From Leptobrachium leishanense (Eukaryota; Chordata; Amphibia; Anura; Megophryidae): a stretch of DNA of 64,000 nucleotides. Location: positions 44,144,250 to 44,208,249 of the forward strand of contig CM019071.1 of assembly GCA_009667805.1 (NCBI GenBank), in the 5' to 3' direction. The notes beneath the pieces were generated by a model. The model saw only the letters and a list, made by a program, of their open reading frames with translations, ran no database searches and had not been told where the DNA came from. Below are positions 15,530 to 27,714 of this stretch, piece after piece; positions within the stretch are counted from its first letter, which is position 1; the number at the start of each line of letters is the position of its first letter. The position numbers and the translations under genes are program-made.

Positions 15530-18500
15530 GTGATGGAGACAAACCGCCGCTCCCATGAGGTTACAATCTAAAAGGAAAAAGAGGTGCCTGTTCCCGTAAA
15601 TTTACAATCTTAGGCTGGGGTCAGACGAGCGCAGCGTTCACGTAAGTGATTGCGCTTAAGGCTAAGGTCAGACGAACGCAGTATTAACGTGCGTTTAGCC
15701 GCACTAAATCACGGGCGTGCTAGCAGCAAATGACGTCCAATGCCGGGCAGCATATGAAGAACGGCCGCACGAAAGTGCGGCAGCGCAACGCAAGTGGCAA
15801 ACGAACGCATTTTTTCGAGAACGTCAAACTGCTAGTACGGACGTACAGAGTGCGCTGCGTCCGCTAGCGGCGTGTGTGCGTGATTAGGAGACGTCAGACG
15901 CTGCTAATGTCCGGCCAACATAACGTCCAGACACAAAAAGGGTTTTATTGATGATCCGTACAAAATCACGGACGAAAATGCGCATCGTATGACCGCTATC
16001 GCGTATTCCGTGAAAAAATACGTCCATTCGTTCGAACGCACTTTTTCACGGACAACGCGAAAAATGCGTTCGTCTGACCTAAGCCTTAAAGTACGTCCGT
16101 GATAGCATGACAGAAAGCCCATCGGAGCCCGTTACACGAAGTACGTCCGCACTGAACTGCGGACGCACAACGGCCGCGGCCCACGGACGCAAGGCAGGCA
16201 AGAACGTACAACCCCTAGAACGGCCGCACAGAGTGCGCTGCGTCCGCAACGTCCGCATAGCTTTGTGTGTGAGTGATGGAACGTGGTCAGACGGACGGCA
16301 TTTATACGTCCAGCATTTTTCACGGACAAAATGGTTTTGCTTTTTAATTTATTTTCCCTCCTACATCCATCAAAAATATACGTCAGTAAATAAACGGACG
16401 GTGTGGCCACTACTGCGTCTTCCATACTAACGTACGTCCGTGCTGCACGGACGCACAGTCCGTAGAAATCACGCTCGTCTGACCCTAGCCTAAGAGGGAA
16501 AAGAGGAGCCGCTCCCGTGAGTTTACAATCTAAGAGGGAAAAGAGGAGCCGCTCCCGTGAGTTTACAATCTAAGAGGGGAAAGAGGAGCCGCTCCCGTGA
16601 GTTTACAATCTAAGAGGGAAAAGAGGAGCCGCTCCCGTGAGTTTACAATCTAAGAGGGAAAAGAGGAGCCGCTCCCGTGAGTTTACAATCTAAGAGAGGA
16701 AAGAGGAGCCGCTCCCGTGAGTTTACAATCTAAGAGGGGAAAGAGGAGCCGCTCCCGTGAGTTTACAATCTAAGAGGGGAAAGAGGAGCCGCTCCCGTGA
16801 GTTTACAATCTAAGAGGAAAGAGGAGCCGCTCCTGTGAGTTTACAATCTAAGAGGGAAAAGAGGAGCCGCTCCCGTGAGTTTACAATCTAAGAGGGGAAA
16901 GAGGAGCCGCTCCTGTGAGTTTACAATCTAAGAGGGAAAAGAGGAGCCGCTCCGTGAGTTTACAATCTAAAAGAGGAAAAAAACAATCTAAGAGGGGAAA
17001 AGAGGAGCCGCTCCCGTGAGTTTACAATCTAAGAGAGAAAGAGGAGCCGCTCCCGTGAGTTTACAATCTAAGAGGGAAAAGAGGAGCCGCTCCCGTGAGT
17101 TTACAATCTAAGAGGGGAAAGAGGAGCCGCTCCCGTGAGTTTACAATCTAAGAGGGAAAAGAGGAGCCGCTACCGTGAGTTTACAATCTAAGAGGGAAAA
17201 GAGGAACCGCTCCCGTGAGTTTACAATCTAAGAGGGAAAAGAGGAGCCGCTCCCGTGAGTTTACAATCTAAAAGAGGAAAGAGGAGCCGCTCCCGTGAGT
17301 TTACAATCTAAGAGGGGAAAGAGGAGCCGCTCCCGTGAGTTTACAATCTAAGAGGGGAAAGAGGAGCCGCTCCCGTGAGTTTACAATCTAAGAGGGAAAA
17401 GAGGAGCCGCTCCCGTGAGTTTACAATCTAAAAGAGGAAAGAGGAGCCGCTCCCGTGAGTTTACAATCTAAAAGAGGAAAGAGGTGCCGCTCCTGTGAGT
17501 TTACAATCTAAGAGGGGAAAGACTGAGGAGCCGCTCCCGTGAGTTTACAATCTAAGAGGGAAAAGAGGAGCCGCTCCCGTGAGTTTACAATCTAAGAGAG
17601 GAAAGAGGAGCCGCTCCCGTGAGTTTACAATCTAAGAGGGGAAAGAGGAGCCGCTCCCGTGAGTTTACAATCTAAAAGAGGAAAGAGGAGCCGCTCACGG
17701 GAGTTTACAATCTAAGAGGGGAAAGAGGAGCCGCTCCCGTGAGTTTACAATCTAAGAGGGAAAAGAGGAGCCGCTCCCGTGAGTTTACAATCTAAAAGAG
17801 GAAAGAGGAGCCGCTCCCGTGAGTTTACAATCTAAAAGAGGAAAGAGGAGCCGCTCCCGTGAGTTTACAATCTAAGAGGGGAAAGAGGAGCCGCTCCTGT
17901 GAGTTTACAATCTAAGAGGGGAAAGAGGAGCCTCTCCCGTGAGTTTACAATCTAAAAGAGGAAAGAGGAGCCGCTCCCGTGAGTTTACAATCTAAGAGGG
18001 GAAAGAGGAGCCGCTCCTGTGAGTTTACAATCTAAGAGGGGAAAGAGGAGCCGCTCTCGTGAGTTTACAATCTAAAAGAGGAAAGAGGAGCCGCTCCCGT
18101 GAGTTTACAATCTAAGAGGGTAAAGAGGAGCCGCTCCCGTGAGTTTACAATCTAAGAGGGGAAAGAGGAGCCTCTCCCGTGAGTTTACAATCTAAGAGGG
18201 GAAAGTGGAGCCGCTCCCGTGAGTTTACAATCTAAGAGGGGAAAGAGGAGCCTCTCCCGTGAGTTTACAATCTAAGAGGGAAAAGAGGAGCCGCTCCCGT
18301 GAGTTTACAATCTAAGAGGAAAGAGGAGCCGCTCCCGTGAGTTTACAATCTAAGAGGGGAAAGAGGAGCCGCTCCCGTGAGTTTACAATCTAAGAGGGGA
18401 AAGAGGAGCCGCTCCCGTGAGTTTACAATCTAAGAGGGGAAAGAGGAGCCGCTCCCGTGAGTTTACAATCTAAAAGAGGAAAGAGGAGCCGCTCATGGGA

Positions 18501-19890
18501 GTTTACAATCTAAAAGAGGAAAGAGGAGCCGCTCCCGTGAGTTTACAATCTAAGAGGGGAAAGAGGAGCCGCTCCCGTGAGTTTACAATCTAAAAGAGGA
18601 AAGAGGAGCCGTTCCCGTGAGTTTACAATCTAAGAGGGGAAAGAGGAGCCGCTCCCGTGAGTTTACAATCTAAGAGGGGAAAGAGGAGCCGCTCCCGTGA
18701 GTTTACAATCTAAAAGAGGAAAGAGGAGCCGCTCCTGTGAGTTTACAATCTAAAAGAGGAAAGAGGAGCCGCTCACGGGAGTTTACAATCTAAGAGGGGA
18801 AAGAGGAACCGCTCCAGTGAGTTTACAATCTAAGAGGGGAAGAGGAGCCGCTCCCGTGAGTTTACAATCTAAGAGGGGAAAGAGGAGCCGCTCCCGTGAG
18901 TTTACAATCTAAAAGAGGAAAGAGGAGCCGCTCATGGGAGTTTACAATCTAAAAGAGGAAAGAGGAGCCGCTCCCGTGAGTTTACAATCTAAGAGGGGAA
19001 AGAGGAGCCGCTCCCGTGAGTTTACAATCTAAAAGAGGAAAGAGGAGCCGTTCCCGTGAGTTTACAATCTAAGAGGGGAAAGAGGAGCCGCTCCCGTGAG
19101 TTTACAATCTAAGAGGGGAAGGAGGAGCCGCTCCCGTGAGTTTACAATCTAAAAGAGGAAAGAGGAGCCGCTCCTGTGAGTTTACAATCTAAAAGAGGAA
19201 AGAGGAGCCGCTCACGGGAGTTTACAATCTAAGAGGGGAAAGAGGAACCGCTCCAGTGAGTTTACAATCTAAGAGGGGAAAGAGGAGCCGCTCCCGTGAG
19301 TTTACAATCTAAAAGAGGAAAGAGGAGCCGCTCACGGGAGTTTACAATCTAAGAGGGGAAAGAGGAACCGCTCCCGTGAGTTTACAATCTAAGAGGGAAA
19401 GAGGAGCCGCTCCCGTGAGTTTACAATCTAAGAGGGGAAAGAGGAGCCGCTCCCGTGAGTTTACAATCTAAAAGAGGAAAGAGGAGCCGCTCCCGTTAGT
19501 TTACAATCTAAGAGGGGAAAGAGGAGCCGCTCCCGTGAGTTTACAATCTAAGAGGGGAAAGAGGAGCCGCTCCCGTGAGTTTACAATCTAAAAGAGGAAA
19601 GAGGAGCCGCTCACGGAGTTTACAATCTAAGAGGGGAAAGAGGAGCCTCCCGTGAGTTTACAATCTAAGAGGGTAAAGAGGAGCCGCTCCGTGAGTTTAC
19701 AATCTAAGAGGGGAAAGAGGAGCCACTCCCGTGAGTTTACAATCTAAGAGAGGAAAGAGGAGCCGCTCCCGTGAGTTTACAATCTAAGAGGGGAAAGAGG
19801 AGCCACTCCCGTGAGTTTACAATCTAAGAGAGGAAAGAGGAGCCGCTCCCGTGAGTTTACAATCTAAGAGGGAAAAGAGGAGCAAGAGGA
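15530..19890. repeat. 40-bp minisatellite, about 85 copies, with a MITE inserted near its left edge
   Basis: The unit reads GTGAGTTTACAATCTAAGAG plus GGGAAAGAGGAGCCGCTCCC. Most copies are over 90% identical; variants alternate AAAGAGGAAAG and AGAGGGGAAAG, and recurring multi-unit patterns (for example around 18480-18840 and 18930-19260) show block duplication. Two decayed units before 15612 show that the array once began further left and was cut by the MITE at 15613-16490. The reverse strand of the core, GATTGTAAACTCACGGGAG, matches the LINE/SINE-like core at 960. Confidence 0.96.
15613..16490. mobile_element. GTCAGACG-family MITE, copy 2, with a related MITE nested in it
   Basis: Outer termini are GGCTGGGGTCAGACGAGCG and CGCTCGTCTGACCCTAGCC, next to TTA and TAA. 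At 15660-16085 a second, shorter relative (GGCTAAGGTCAGACGAACG to CGTTCGTCTGACCTAAGCC) is inserted; the intact relative at 47401 reads through this point as GATTGCGCCTAAAAGTACG. The whole compound sits between unit halves of the 40-bp minisatellite. Confidence 0.88.
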
Positions 19891-19958
19891 CTGTTTTGCA
19901 AGAATTATTTCTGAATCCACTAGAGGGCGCTGAAACCCTCCCTATGCTCAAACACACA
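19891..19958. other. Flank segment similar to 25684-25750
   Basis: Here TTTCTGAATCCACTAGAGGG followed by CGCTGA stands just left of the MITE, and TTTCTGCATCCACAAGGGGG followed by CGCTGA stands just right of it, in the same orientation. About 60 bases are comparable. It may be a repeat pair older than the insertion or a local duplication. Confidence 0.5.
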
Positions 19959-21339
19959 CAGGGTTATTCAAAGAGATCCGAAAAGTGACCACACGTTCTG
20001 TGACTTTTCGTTCCCTGCACTTCGGGGCGAGTTGTTGATTCCTAGTTCGCTGACCCTGCGGTGTATTCAGCGAGCACCACAGGACCCCATAGTGTAGGGA
20101 ATACTCGCCGCAAACACGCAGAACACTCACCGAAAACCCGCAGACACCGCCGCAAAAACCAAGCCGAATACGCCGCAAAAATCCAAGCAGCCGCTCATCA
20201 CAGCGCAGAGCAGCCACTGGAAAAGCCCAACACGCAGATGAACAGGGTGAAAAAAACAAAAAAACAGTACGCTTGAATGTTTGAAATTTGAAACGCTGTT
20301 TGCAAAAAAACTACTGAACAAAAATGTCTGAAATTTACATATAAAGATCCTATGAATGATAAAAGGGCTGTTACAGAAAAATGAAAAAAACTGTAAAAAA
20401 AAATATTGCCAAAAATACCTAAAAGATACTGAAAAATCTATAAATAAAAGAGACTTTTTGCTGCAGAATAAAATAAACGGTTTATTAGATATTGGATTAA
20501 AACGGGAATATTTTTAACATTGAAGCCTATGGGATTCACCTGAATAAACCTGTCAAATGAAAACACCGAATGGCAGGGCAATTCGGCAACTTTTCACTGC
20601 TGGTTTTTGTTCTCTGAATAGCCGAAGCATTGGGGATTTCACTGCCCTCGAACAGGCACTGTATGTGCAGGCAATTCGCCAGATTTTTTCGAACTGCCTG
20701 CTCTCTGAATAGGGATGAGCTGTTGGGTTCAGAGTTCGATTCGAACATGGGCCGTTCGAAAGTTCGTGAATTTCGAACTTTTTGGGATGTTCGCCAAAAT
20801 TTTGAATTTTTTTTTTTGATTTTTTTTTTTAAAAACGATGCTTAAAAAAGAATGCAGAATATTATAAGCAATGGTTTATTAAATATTGAATTAAAACGGG
20901 AATATTTTTAACATTGAAGCCTATGGGATAAAACATTCTTGTTGCTAAAACATCAGCCAGACGAGGCCCTCTAATCAGGCACTGTAGAGGGCAGCCCGCC
21001 GGAGCCTCCCTCCCAAGGACCCCTTGAGGAGCATGCGGCCGCAGGATGACAGAGATGCGACTGTGCGGGCTGGCCAGCCGGGTGCATGTGGCAGAGAGGT
21101 GGCGCAGGGACTCAAGGGAGGGAGCCACAGCAGACACCCCTTTCCCACAACCAGGATACAGGGAGTCCCCACTGACCACCAGGCTAAGGTAAGGCAACAA
21201 ATTTAAAAAAAATAAAATCCAAGGACATTTTTAAATGTCCCCAGCAACATAAAATAAAACTTTTTTTTTCTTTCTAATACTCACCTGATTCCTGGATCCA
21301 CAAACTGTAGAGGTGCTGCCTGGCAGTGTGCGGAATCAT

Positions 21340-23986
21340 ATGCTGCAACAATTATACTGTAGAGGTGCTGCCCGGCAGTGTGAGGATTCATATGCTGCAT
21401 TATTATACTGCAGAGAGGCGCTTCCCAGCAGTGTGTGTATTCATATGCTGCATTAATTATACCACAGAGAGGTGCTTCCCAGCAGTGTGTGGATTCATAT
21501 GCTGAATTAATTATACTGCAGAGAGGCGCTTCCCAGCAGTGTGTGGATTCATATACTGCATTAATTATACTGCAGAGAGGCGCTTCCCAGCAGTGTGTGG
21601 ATTCATATACTGCATTAATTATACTGCAGAGAGGCGCTTCCCAGCAGTGTGTGGATTCATATGCTGCATTAATTATACTGCAGAGAGGCGCTTCCCAGCA
21701 GTGTGTGGATTCATATGCTGCATTAATTATACTGCAGAGAGGTGCTTCCCAGCAGTGTGTGGATTCATATACTGCATTAATTATACTGCAGAGAGGCGCT
21801 TCCCAGCAGTGTGTGGATTCATATACTGCATTAATTATACTGCAGAGAGGCGCTTCCCAGCAGTGTGTGGATTCATATGCTGCATTAATTATACTGCAGA
21901 GAGGTGCTTCCCAGCAGTGTGTGGATTCATATGCTGCATTAATTATACCGCAGAGAGGCGCTTCCCAGCAGTGTGTGGATTCATATGCTGCATTAATTAT
22001 ACCGCAGAGAGGCGCTTCCCAGCAGTGTGTGGATTCATATGCTGCATTAATTATACCGCAGAGAGGCGCTTCCCAGCAGTGTGTGGATTCATATGCTGCA
22101 TTAATTATACCACAGAGAGGCGCTTCCCAGCAGTGTGTGGATTCATATGCTGCATTAATTATACCGCAGAGAGGCGCTTCCCAGCAGTGTGTGGATTCAT
22201 ATACTGCAGAGAGGTGCTTCCCAGCAGTGTGTGGATTCATATTACTGCATTAATTATACTGCAGAGAGGCGCTTCCCAGCAGTGTGTGGATTCATATGCT
22301 GCATTAATTATACTGCAGAGAGGCGCTTCCCAGCAGTGTGTGGATTCATATGCTGCATTAATTATACTGCAGAGAGGCGCTTCCCAGCAGTGTGTGGATT
22401 CATATGCTGCATTAATTATACCGCAGAGAGGCGCTTCCCAGCAGTGTGTGGATTCATATGCTGCATTAATTATACCGCAGAGAGGCGCTTCCCAGCAGTG
22501 TGTGGATTCATATGCTGCATTAATTATACCGCAGAGAGGTGCTTCCCAGCAGTGTGCGGATTCATATACTGCATTAATTATACCGCAGAGAGGCGCTTCC
22601 CAGCAGTGTGTGGATTCACATGCTGCATTAATTATACTGCAGAGAGGCGCTTCCCAGCAGTGTGTGGATTCACATGCTGCATTAATTATACTGCAGAGAG
22701 GCGCTTCCCAGCAGTGTGTGGATTCATATGCTGCATTAATTATACTGCAGAGAGGTGCTTCCCAGCAGTGTGTGGATTCATATGCTGCATTAATTATACC
22801 GCAGAGAGGTGCTTCCCAGCAGTGTGTGGATTCATATGCTGCATTAATTATACTGCAGAGAGGTGCTTCCCGGCCGTGTGTGGATTCATATGCTGCATTA
22901 ATTATACCGCAGAGAGGCGCTTCCCAGCAGTGTGTGGATTCATATGCTGCATTAATTATACTGCAGAGAGGCGCTTCCCAGCAGTGTGTGGATTCATATG
23001 CTGCATTAATTATACTGCAGAGAGGTGCTTCCCAGCAGTGTGTGGATTCATATGCTGCATTAATTATACTGCAGAGAGGTGCTTCCCAGCAGTGTGTGGA
23101 TTCATATGCTGCATTAATTATACCGCAGAGAGGCGCTTCCCAGCAGTGTGTGGATTCATATGCTGCATTAATTATACTGCAGAGAGGTGCTTCCCAGCAG
23201 TGTGTGGATTCATATGCTGCATTAATTATACTGCAGAGAGGTGCTTCCCAGCAGTGTGTGGATTCATATGCTGCATTAATTATACTGCAGAGAGGTGCTT
23301 CCCAGCAGTGTGTGGATTCATATGCTGCATTAATTATACTGTAGAGAGGCGCTTCCCAGCAGTGTGTGGATTCATATGCTGCATTAATTATACTGCAGAG
23401 AGGTGCTTCCCAGCAGTGTGTGGATTCATATGCTGCATCAATTATACTGTAGAGAGGCGCTTCCCAGCAGTGTGTAGATTCATATGCTGCATTAATTATA
23501 CTGCAGAGAGGAGCTTCCCAGCAGTGTGTGGATTCATATGCTGCATTAATTATACTGCAGAGAGGTGCTTCCCAGCAGTGTGTGGATTCATATGCTGCAT
23601 TAATTATACTGCAGAGAGGTGCTTCCCAGCAGTGTGTGGATTCATATGCTGCATTAATTATACTGCAGAGAGGTGCTTCCCAGCAGTGTGTGGATTCATA
23701 TGCTGCATCAATTATACTGTAGAGAGGCGCTTCCCAGCAGTGTGTGGATTCATATGCTGCATTAATTATACTGCAGAGAGGTGCTTCCCAGCAGTGTGTG
23801 GATTCATATGCTGCATCAATTATACTGTAGAGAGGCGCTTCCCAGCAGTGTGTAGATTCATATGCTGCATTAATTATACTGCAGAGAGGAGCTTCCCAGT
23901 AGTGTGTGGATTCATATGCTGCATTATTATACTGTAGAGGTGCTGCCCGGCAGTGTGTGGATTCATATGCTGCATTAATTATACTG
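21340..23986. repeat. 54-bp minisatellite, about 49 copies
   Basis: The unit is ATTAATTATACTGCAGAGAG, then GCGCTTCCCAGCAGTGTGTG and GATTCATATGCTGC. Differences between copies are mostly T/C at ACTGCAG versus ACCGCAG and C/T at GGCGC versus GGTGC. Since 54 is divisible by three and the unit lacks stops in several frames, both strands show open frames of up to 601 codons; these are a by-product. Degenerate first and last units (GTAGAGGTGCTGCCCGGCAG) mark the edges, and the array resumes for a partial unit after the MITE at 23990-24311. Confidence 0.97.
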
Positions 23987-23989
23987 TAA

Positions 23990-24311
23990 GGCTGGGTTCA
24001 CACCTGCATTTTTTTTACACGCGCAATTAAAAAAAATATATTAAAAAACGCGCGTATCGCGCAAACGTAAAAAACATGCGAATGCGCATTGCAGCACATT
24101 CACGGCCTTAGACTGCAGAGTGAACGCGCTGCAATAGGCCCCAAAGAAGCTCCTGTACTTCTTTGGGCGTAGGACGTTTTACAGCGCGTTCCTGCGCGCT
24201 GTAAAACACCCAGGTATGAATGGGTCCCATAGCAAATAATGGGATTTCCCTGTTTATGCGTTTTATAGCGTGCAGGAACGCTCTGTAAAACACTTAGGTG
24301 TGAACCGGGCC
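23990..24311. mobile_element. Small MITE at the right edge of the 54-bp array
   Basis: It begins GGCTGGGTTCACACCTGC and ends CTTAGGTGTGAACCGGGCC, flanked by TAA and TTA. The inside is a large palindrome-like arrangement in which GCGCGTTCCTGC and GCGTTTTATAGCG motifs face each other. It resembles the GTCAGACG MITEs in end structure and target but not in internal sequence. Confidence 0.8.
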
Positions 24312-25679
24312 TTAAGGTGCTGCCCGGCAGTGTGAGGCTTCATATGCTGCATTAATTCTTCTTCTTACAAATTTGGTTACTTAACCCGTTTGTATTTGGA
24401 TTGTAATATTGTGACATCCAGGGCCCCGGGTGGTGATCGGGCGGGCCCCGGACGCATGCTGCCGCCAGCTGGCTGAATGCCAGGAGCTCCGGCGGCACCC
24501 GGCGCAGCTGTGAGTGATCAGGGGGCAGGGCGCGGCGTGATGACGCAGAGCCGCTGGGACTGGTGTGCACCAATTCTCACCATATACAGTAGCACAGTAG
24601 TAGTGCCTAAACGTTCTTGAGCTGGTTTTGTTATAACAACTACTCTCGCTCTGTGCCCCTGTCTGGTATATTCCGCTTCTTGTTACTGCTGGTGCGCTTC
24701 CATCCTGCCATACACTATAGCGCAGTAATATTTGGGTGCACTGCCACTGACGCCTATATTACCAGATTCATATCATTTTAATATTTGACCGCAGGGTCCA
24801 ACCCTGCACTCTTCCACAATACCACAAAAGGGTTACGGTGTGAGGGCACTTGCTGCCACCAAAGGCAAAATATTTGGGTGCACTGACGCCTGTACCAGAT
24901 TCATATCATTTTAATATTGGACCGCATGGTCCACCCCTGCACTCTTCCACAATACCACAGAGGGGTTACGGTGTGACGGCACTGTTGCCGACACTAAAGG
25001 CCCAATTTTAAAAGCACCAATTGTTACTTTCATCCAAAGCCTGCATAAGTTTCACCATAATTTAGCCAAAAAAAAATCACTAAACTTTTTCTGCATGTCC
25101 TAAATTGTCTTTTCATACAGGCTGCCGCCCCAAGCAGTTGTTTATGAATAGATTAAAGGAAAACCATTTACCGTCATTTGAAACGTAATTTTTTTTGTTT
25201 TTACATATTTCTATACATCCTAGAAATCCGCCACTTCACAGGCAGGTTATGGGGACCTCCTAGGCACGATATTTGAAGGAATTTTTGGTTTTTATTTTTA
25301 ACCCTTATTTCATGGAAAACTCACTGTCCCTTTAAAAACGTTTTTTTTTACTTTTTGTCCTTGTTTCCTGTCCCCCAGGGCACTACCCGGACCCCCATAC
25401 ACCTTTTATGGCAAATATCTAGCATATATGCCCTCTTGGAGGGCATTCTAAAGATCAAACTTTGAGTCCCATTGACTTGCATTGAGTTCGGATCGTGTTC
25501 GAGTTCGAACTCGAACTTTTGAAATTGTTCGAGTTCGAATGCGAACCGAACACGGGGGCGTTCGGCTCATCCCTATCTCTGAATAGCTGAATGGCCCCGA
25601 AATGTTCCCGTTCGCTGAATTTCAGTGTCCGGTTATATTTCGGGGCTAGATCGACGCTCTTTGAATAACACTGATAGTA

Positions 25680-26280
25680 TCAAATTTAAAGGACTGTCGT
25701 TTGAACAACTGTTTCTGCATCCACAAGGGGGCGCTGAGTCACTCTGTATGTTTTAATTTGATGTCATCACAATACTTAACTCACTTACATCAGTTTATAT
25801 CGATTTACCTACTGGACTACATCACATTCTTTACATTTACGCGCAGGACGTTCACTATGATGCGGCTTTAGAAGAAAAAATAAATAGAAATTTGTGTTTT
25901 ATTTCTTTTACTTTATTCTTTGTACATTTTACATGGTCGCTGTGACAGACCAACGGGCACACAGACTGTGTGCCTCTGTCAAACGCTTTCTCCAAGCTGG
26001 ACACCGAAATCCAGCTTGAGCAGACCCCAATCCTTCTCTCTACAAAGCTCCAGGCACGACCAGAGTGGTTGAGCAGCAAAAGCAAACTGACACTTTATTT
26101 GAAGAAACAAAAACAGTTGGGACACAACCCCCTCCCTTCCAGAATACTCAATAATATAACCCCTGCAGCCTTGGTCTGTCACAGTCACGTTTGCCACCAC
26201 TGACAGACTCTGGCCTTTCCAATGACCCTGTACAGTGTATGAGACCGGGTCCAAATGACACCGGGATCTCCTACAACGGG
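25680..26280. other. Intergenic stretch, possibly an LTR remnant
   Basis: The part 25850-26180 has ACTTTATTTGAAGAAACAAA near 26090 and a TGTGACAGACC/GGTCTGTCACAG pair at 25942-25953 and 26171-26182, features seen in transposon or LTR ends. No pair of LTRs or coding part could be shown. Confidence 0.35.
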
Positions 26281-26472
26281 ATTGAGGCTATGGTTGCCAG
26301 ATCAGCCATGTTTTCCTGGACACATATTACTATTCTCGAAAATAGAACGAAAAGACGTTCAGAGTATCGGCGCTATTTCATATAGTAAACTGGTGATATA
26401 TAATGCTGCTCACCTATTGGGTGTACCTGTCACCTTACCAATATCAAACAGAAAAAATATAAATCAATATAT

Positions 26473-27714
26473 TTAACCCCTTAGTGACCGGGCGGTTTTA
26501 CACAAATCCGTCCTTTAGTGACCGCTGCTGTTTTTACGTTTCTGCGCTGCTCGTGTTTAGATCAAATTTTCCTCTTACTCGTTTATTCAACCCACACATA
26601 TTATACACCCTTTTTCCCGCCATTAAATGGACTTTCTAGAAATACCATTATTTCCATCATATCCAATAATTTAATATAAAAAAATATGAAATATGATGAA
26701 AAAAATGGTAAAAACACACTTTTTCGTAATTTAATCCCCTAAAGCTATAACCACCAATAAAGACCCCGGCTAAATAGTTTCCAAATTTTATCCCGAGAAT
26801 AGAAATACCCAATTTTTACATGTTTTTACCTTTTAACCCTTTCACTGCTGAGCCAGTTCACCTATGTGCGCTGCGCTCATTCTGACCATTTTGTGCTAAT
26901 TATTTTTAGATGACAGCCTAGGTCCTATTTAATTAATCCCCCCCAGACAAAAAAAACTTTAAAAAAAAAAAACATTTTTTTATTTTATTTAATTTTTTTA
27001 TTATTTTATTTTTATTTAATTTTTTTTTTACATTTTTGTTTAAAACCAAACCTGGTCATGTTTGGTATCATTTGAAAGGCCATAATCAGGCCTTTCAAAT
27101 GATGGCAAATATGACCATCTAGCTGCCATGGATCGGGAGATAAAGGGATCCTTAGGATCCCCTTATCTCTACATGGCAGCTAGAGGGTTAACTGGCCCAC
27201 TGACATCCTCACACATATGGTGAGGTTGTCAGTGGGTGGGGGGGGGACCTGGAGGCTAGGCTGACATCCAAGATGTCAGCCCCCCTCCAGGTTTGAATCA
27301 CGTTTTGGCGCCAATTGGCGCCGCAACGTGATCTGCGGCGAAATGGTTAATGCCATACACCGCTGGAAAGGGGAGGCTCTCCCCTCTCCAGCGGTGCAAA
27401 CGGCATCTCCATAGCTTCAATGGTTGGGGAGATAGAGGGCTCCGAAGGAGCCCCCCCCTCCCCTCCATTGAAACACATGGGGGCACCTTCTGATGACGTC
27501 ACCACGCAGCGTGGCGACGTCATCAGCCTCGCCTGCCCATGTAAATCACATGGGCAGGCTTCCTCCCTGTCAGATCGACGTGGGATCCGACGAGGGAGGT
27601 GAGTATCGGGCGGGAGGGGATTTGGCGCCGCTGACGTACCCTGTACGTCATCGGGTCTAAGGGAGACCCGAACACAGGACGTACAGGGTACGTCAGCGGT
27701 CGGGAAGGGGTTAA
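26473..27714. mobile_element. TTAA-flanked MITE (piggyBac-like), complete copy
   Basis: The element begins TTAACCCCTTAGTGACCGGG and ends CGGTCGGGAAGGGGTTAA, with TTAA on both sides. It is the uninterrupted relative of 12479-14904. Inside are inverted blocks such as GATGACGTCACCACGCAGCG facing its complement near 27490-27530, and GGACGTACAGGGTACGTC near the right end. There is no coding capacity. It lies in the left inverted arm of the Penelope-like copy. Confidence 0.92.

Larger units (their letters stand above)
20710..25575. mobile_element. hAT-type element (TAGGGATGAGC ends) containing a giant minisatellite
   Basis: The element begins TAGGGATGAGC, soon followed by TTCGATTCGAAC, and ends CGTTCGGCTCATCCCTA. 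TCTCTGAA at 20702-20709 is repeated exactly at 25576-25583, an 8-bp hAT target duplication. Near the ends it carries GTTCGAGTTCGAA-type motifs. More than half of its 4.9 kb is the 54-bp array at 21340-23986. A 125-bp segment with TATTTGGGTGCACTG and GTTACGGTGTGA is duplicated at about 24739-25000. No transposase is present. Confidence 0.92.
19959..25673. mobile_element. GGGTTATTCAAAG-family DNA element, copy 2, swollen by nested insertions
   Basis: The left end is CAGGGTTATTCAAAGAGATC and the right end GACGCTCTTTGAATAACACTG. The family's own sequence covers only about 19959-20709 and 25576-25673; the rest is a hAT element (20710-25575) inserted in it. No transposase is visible. The frames on both strands at 19948-20320 arise from the family's GC-rich subterminal part, which recurs at 41.4, 50.3 and 62.7 kb. 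Confidence 0.8.

Noticed and set aside
16491..19890. Regular array that could suggest CRISPR
   Set aside because: Units are contiguous 40-bp repeats without unique spacers and no cas-like gene is present; the context is vertebrate.
21281..23937. Open frames of 272-601 codons on both strands
   Set aside because: They lie exactly on the 54-bp tandem array; the period is divisible by three and the unit has no stop in several frames. No splice, start or family signal exists.
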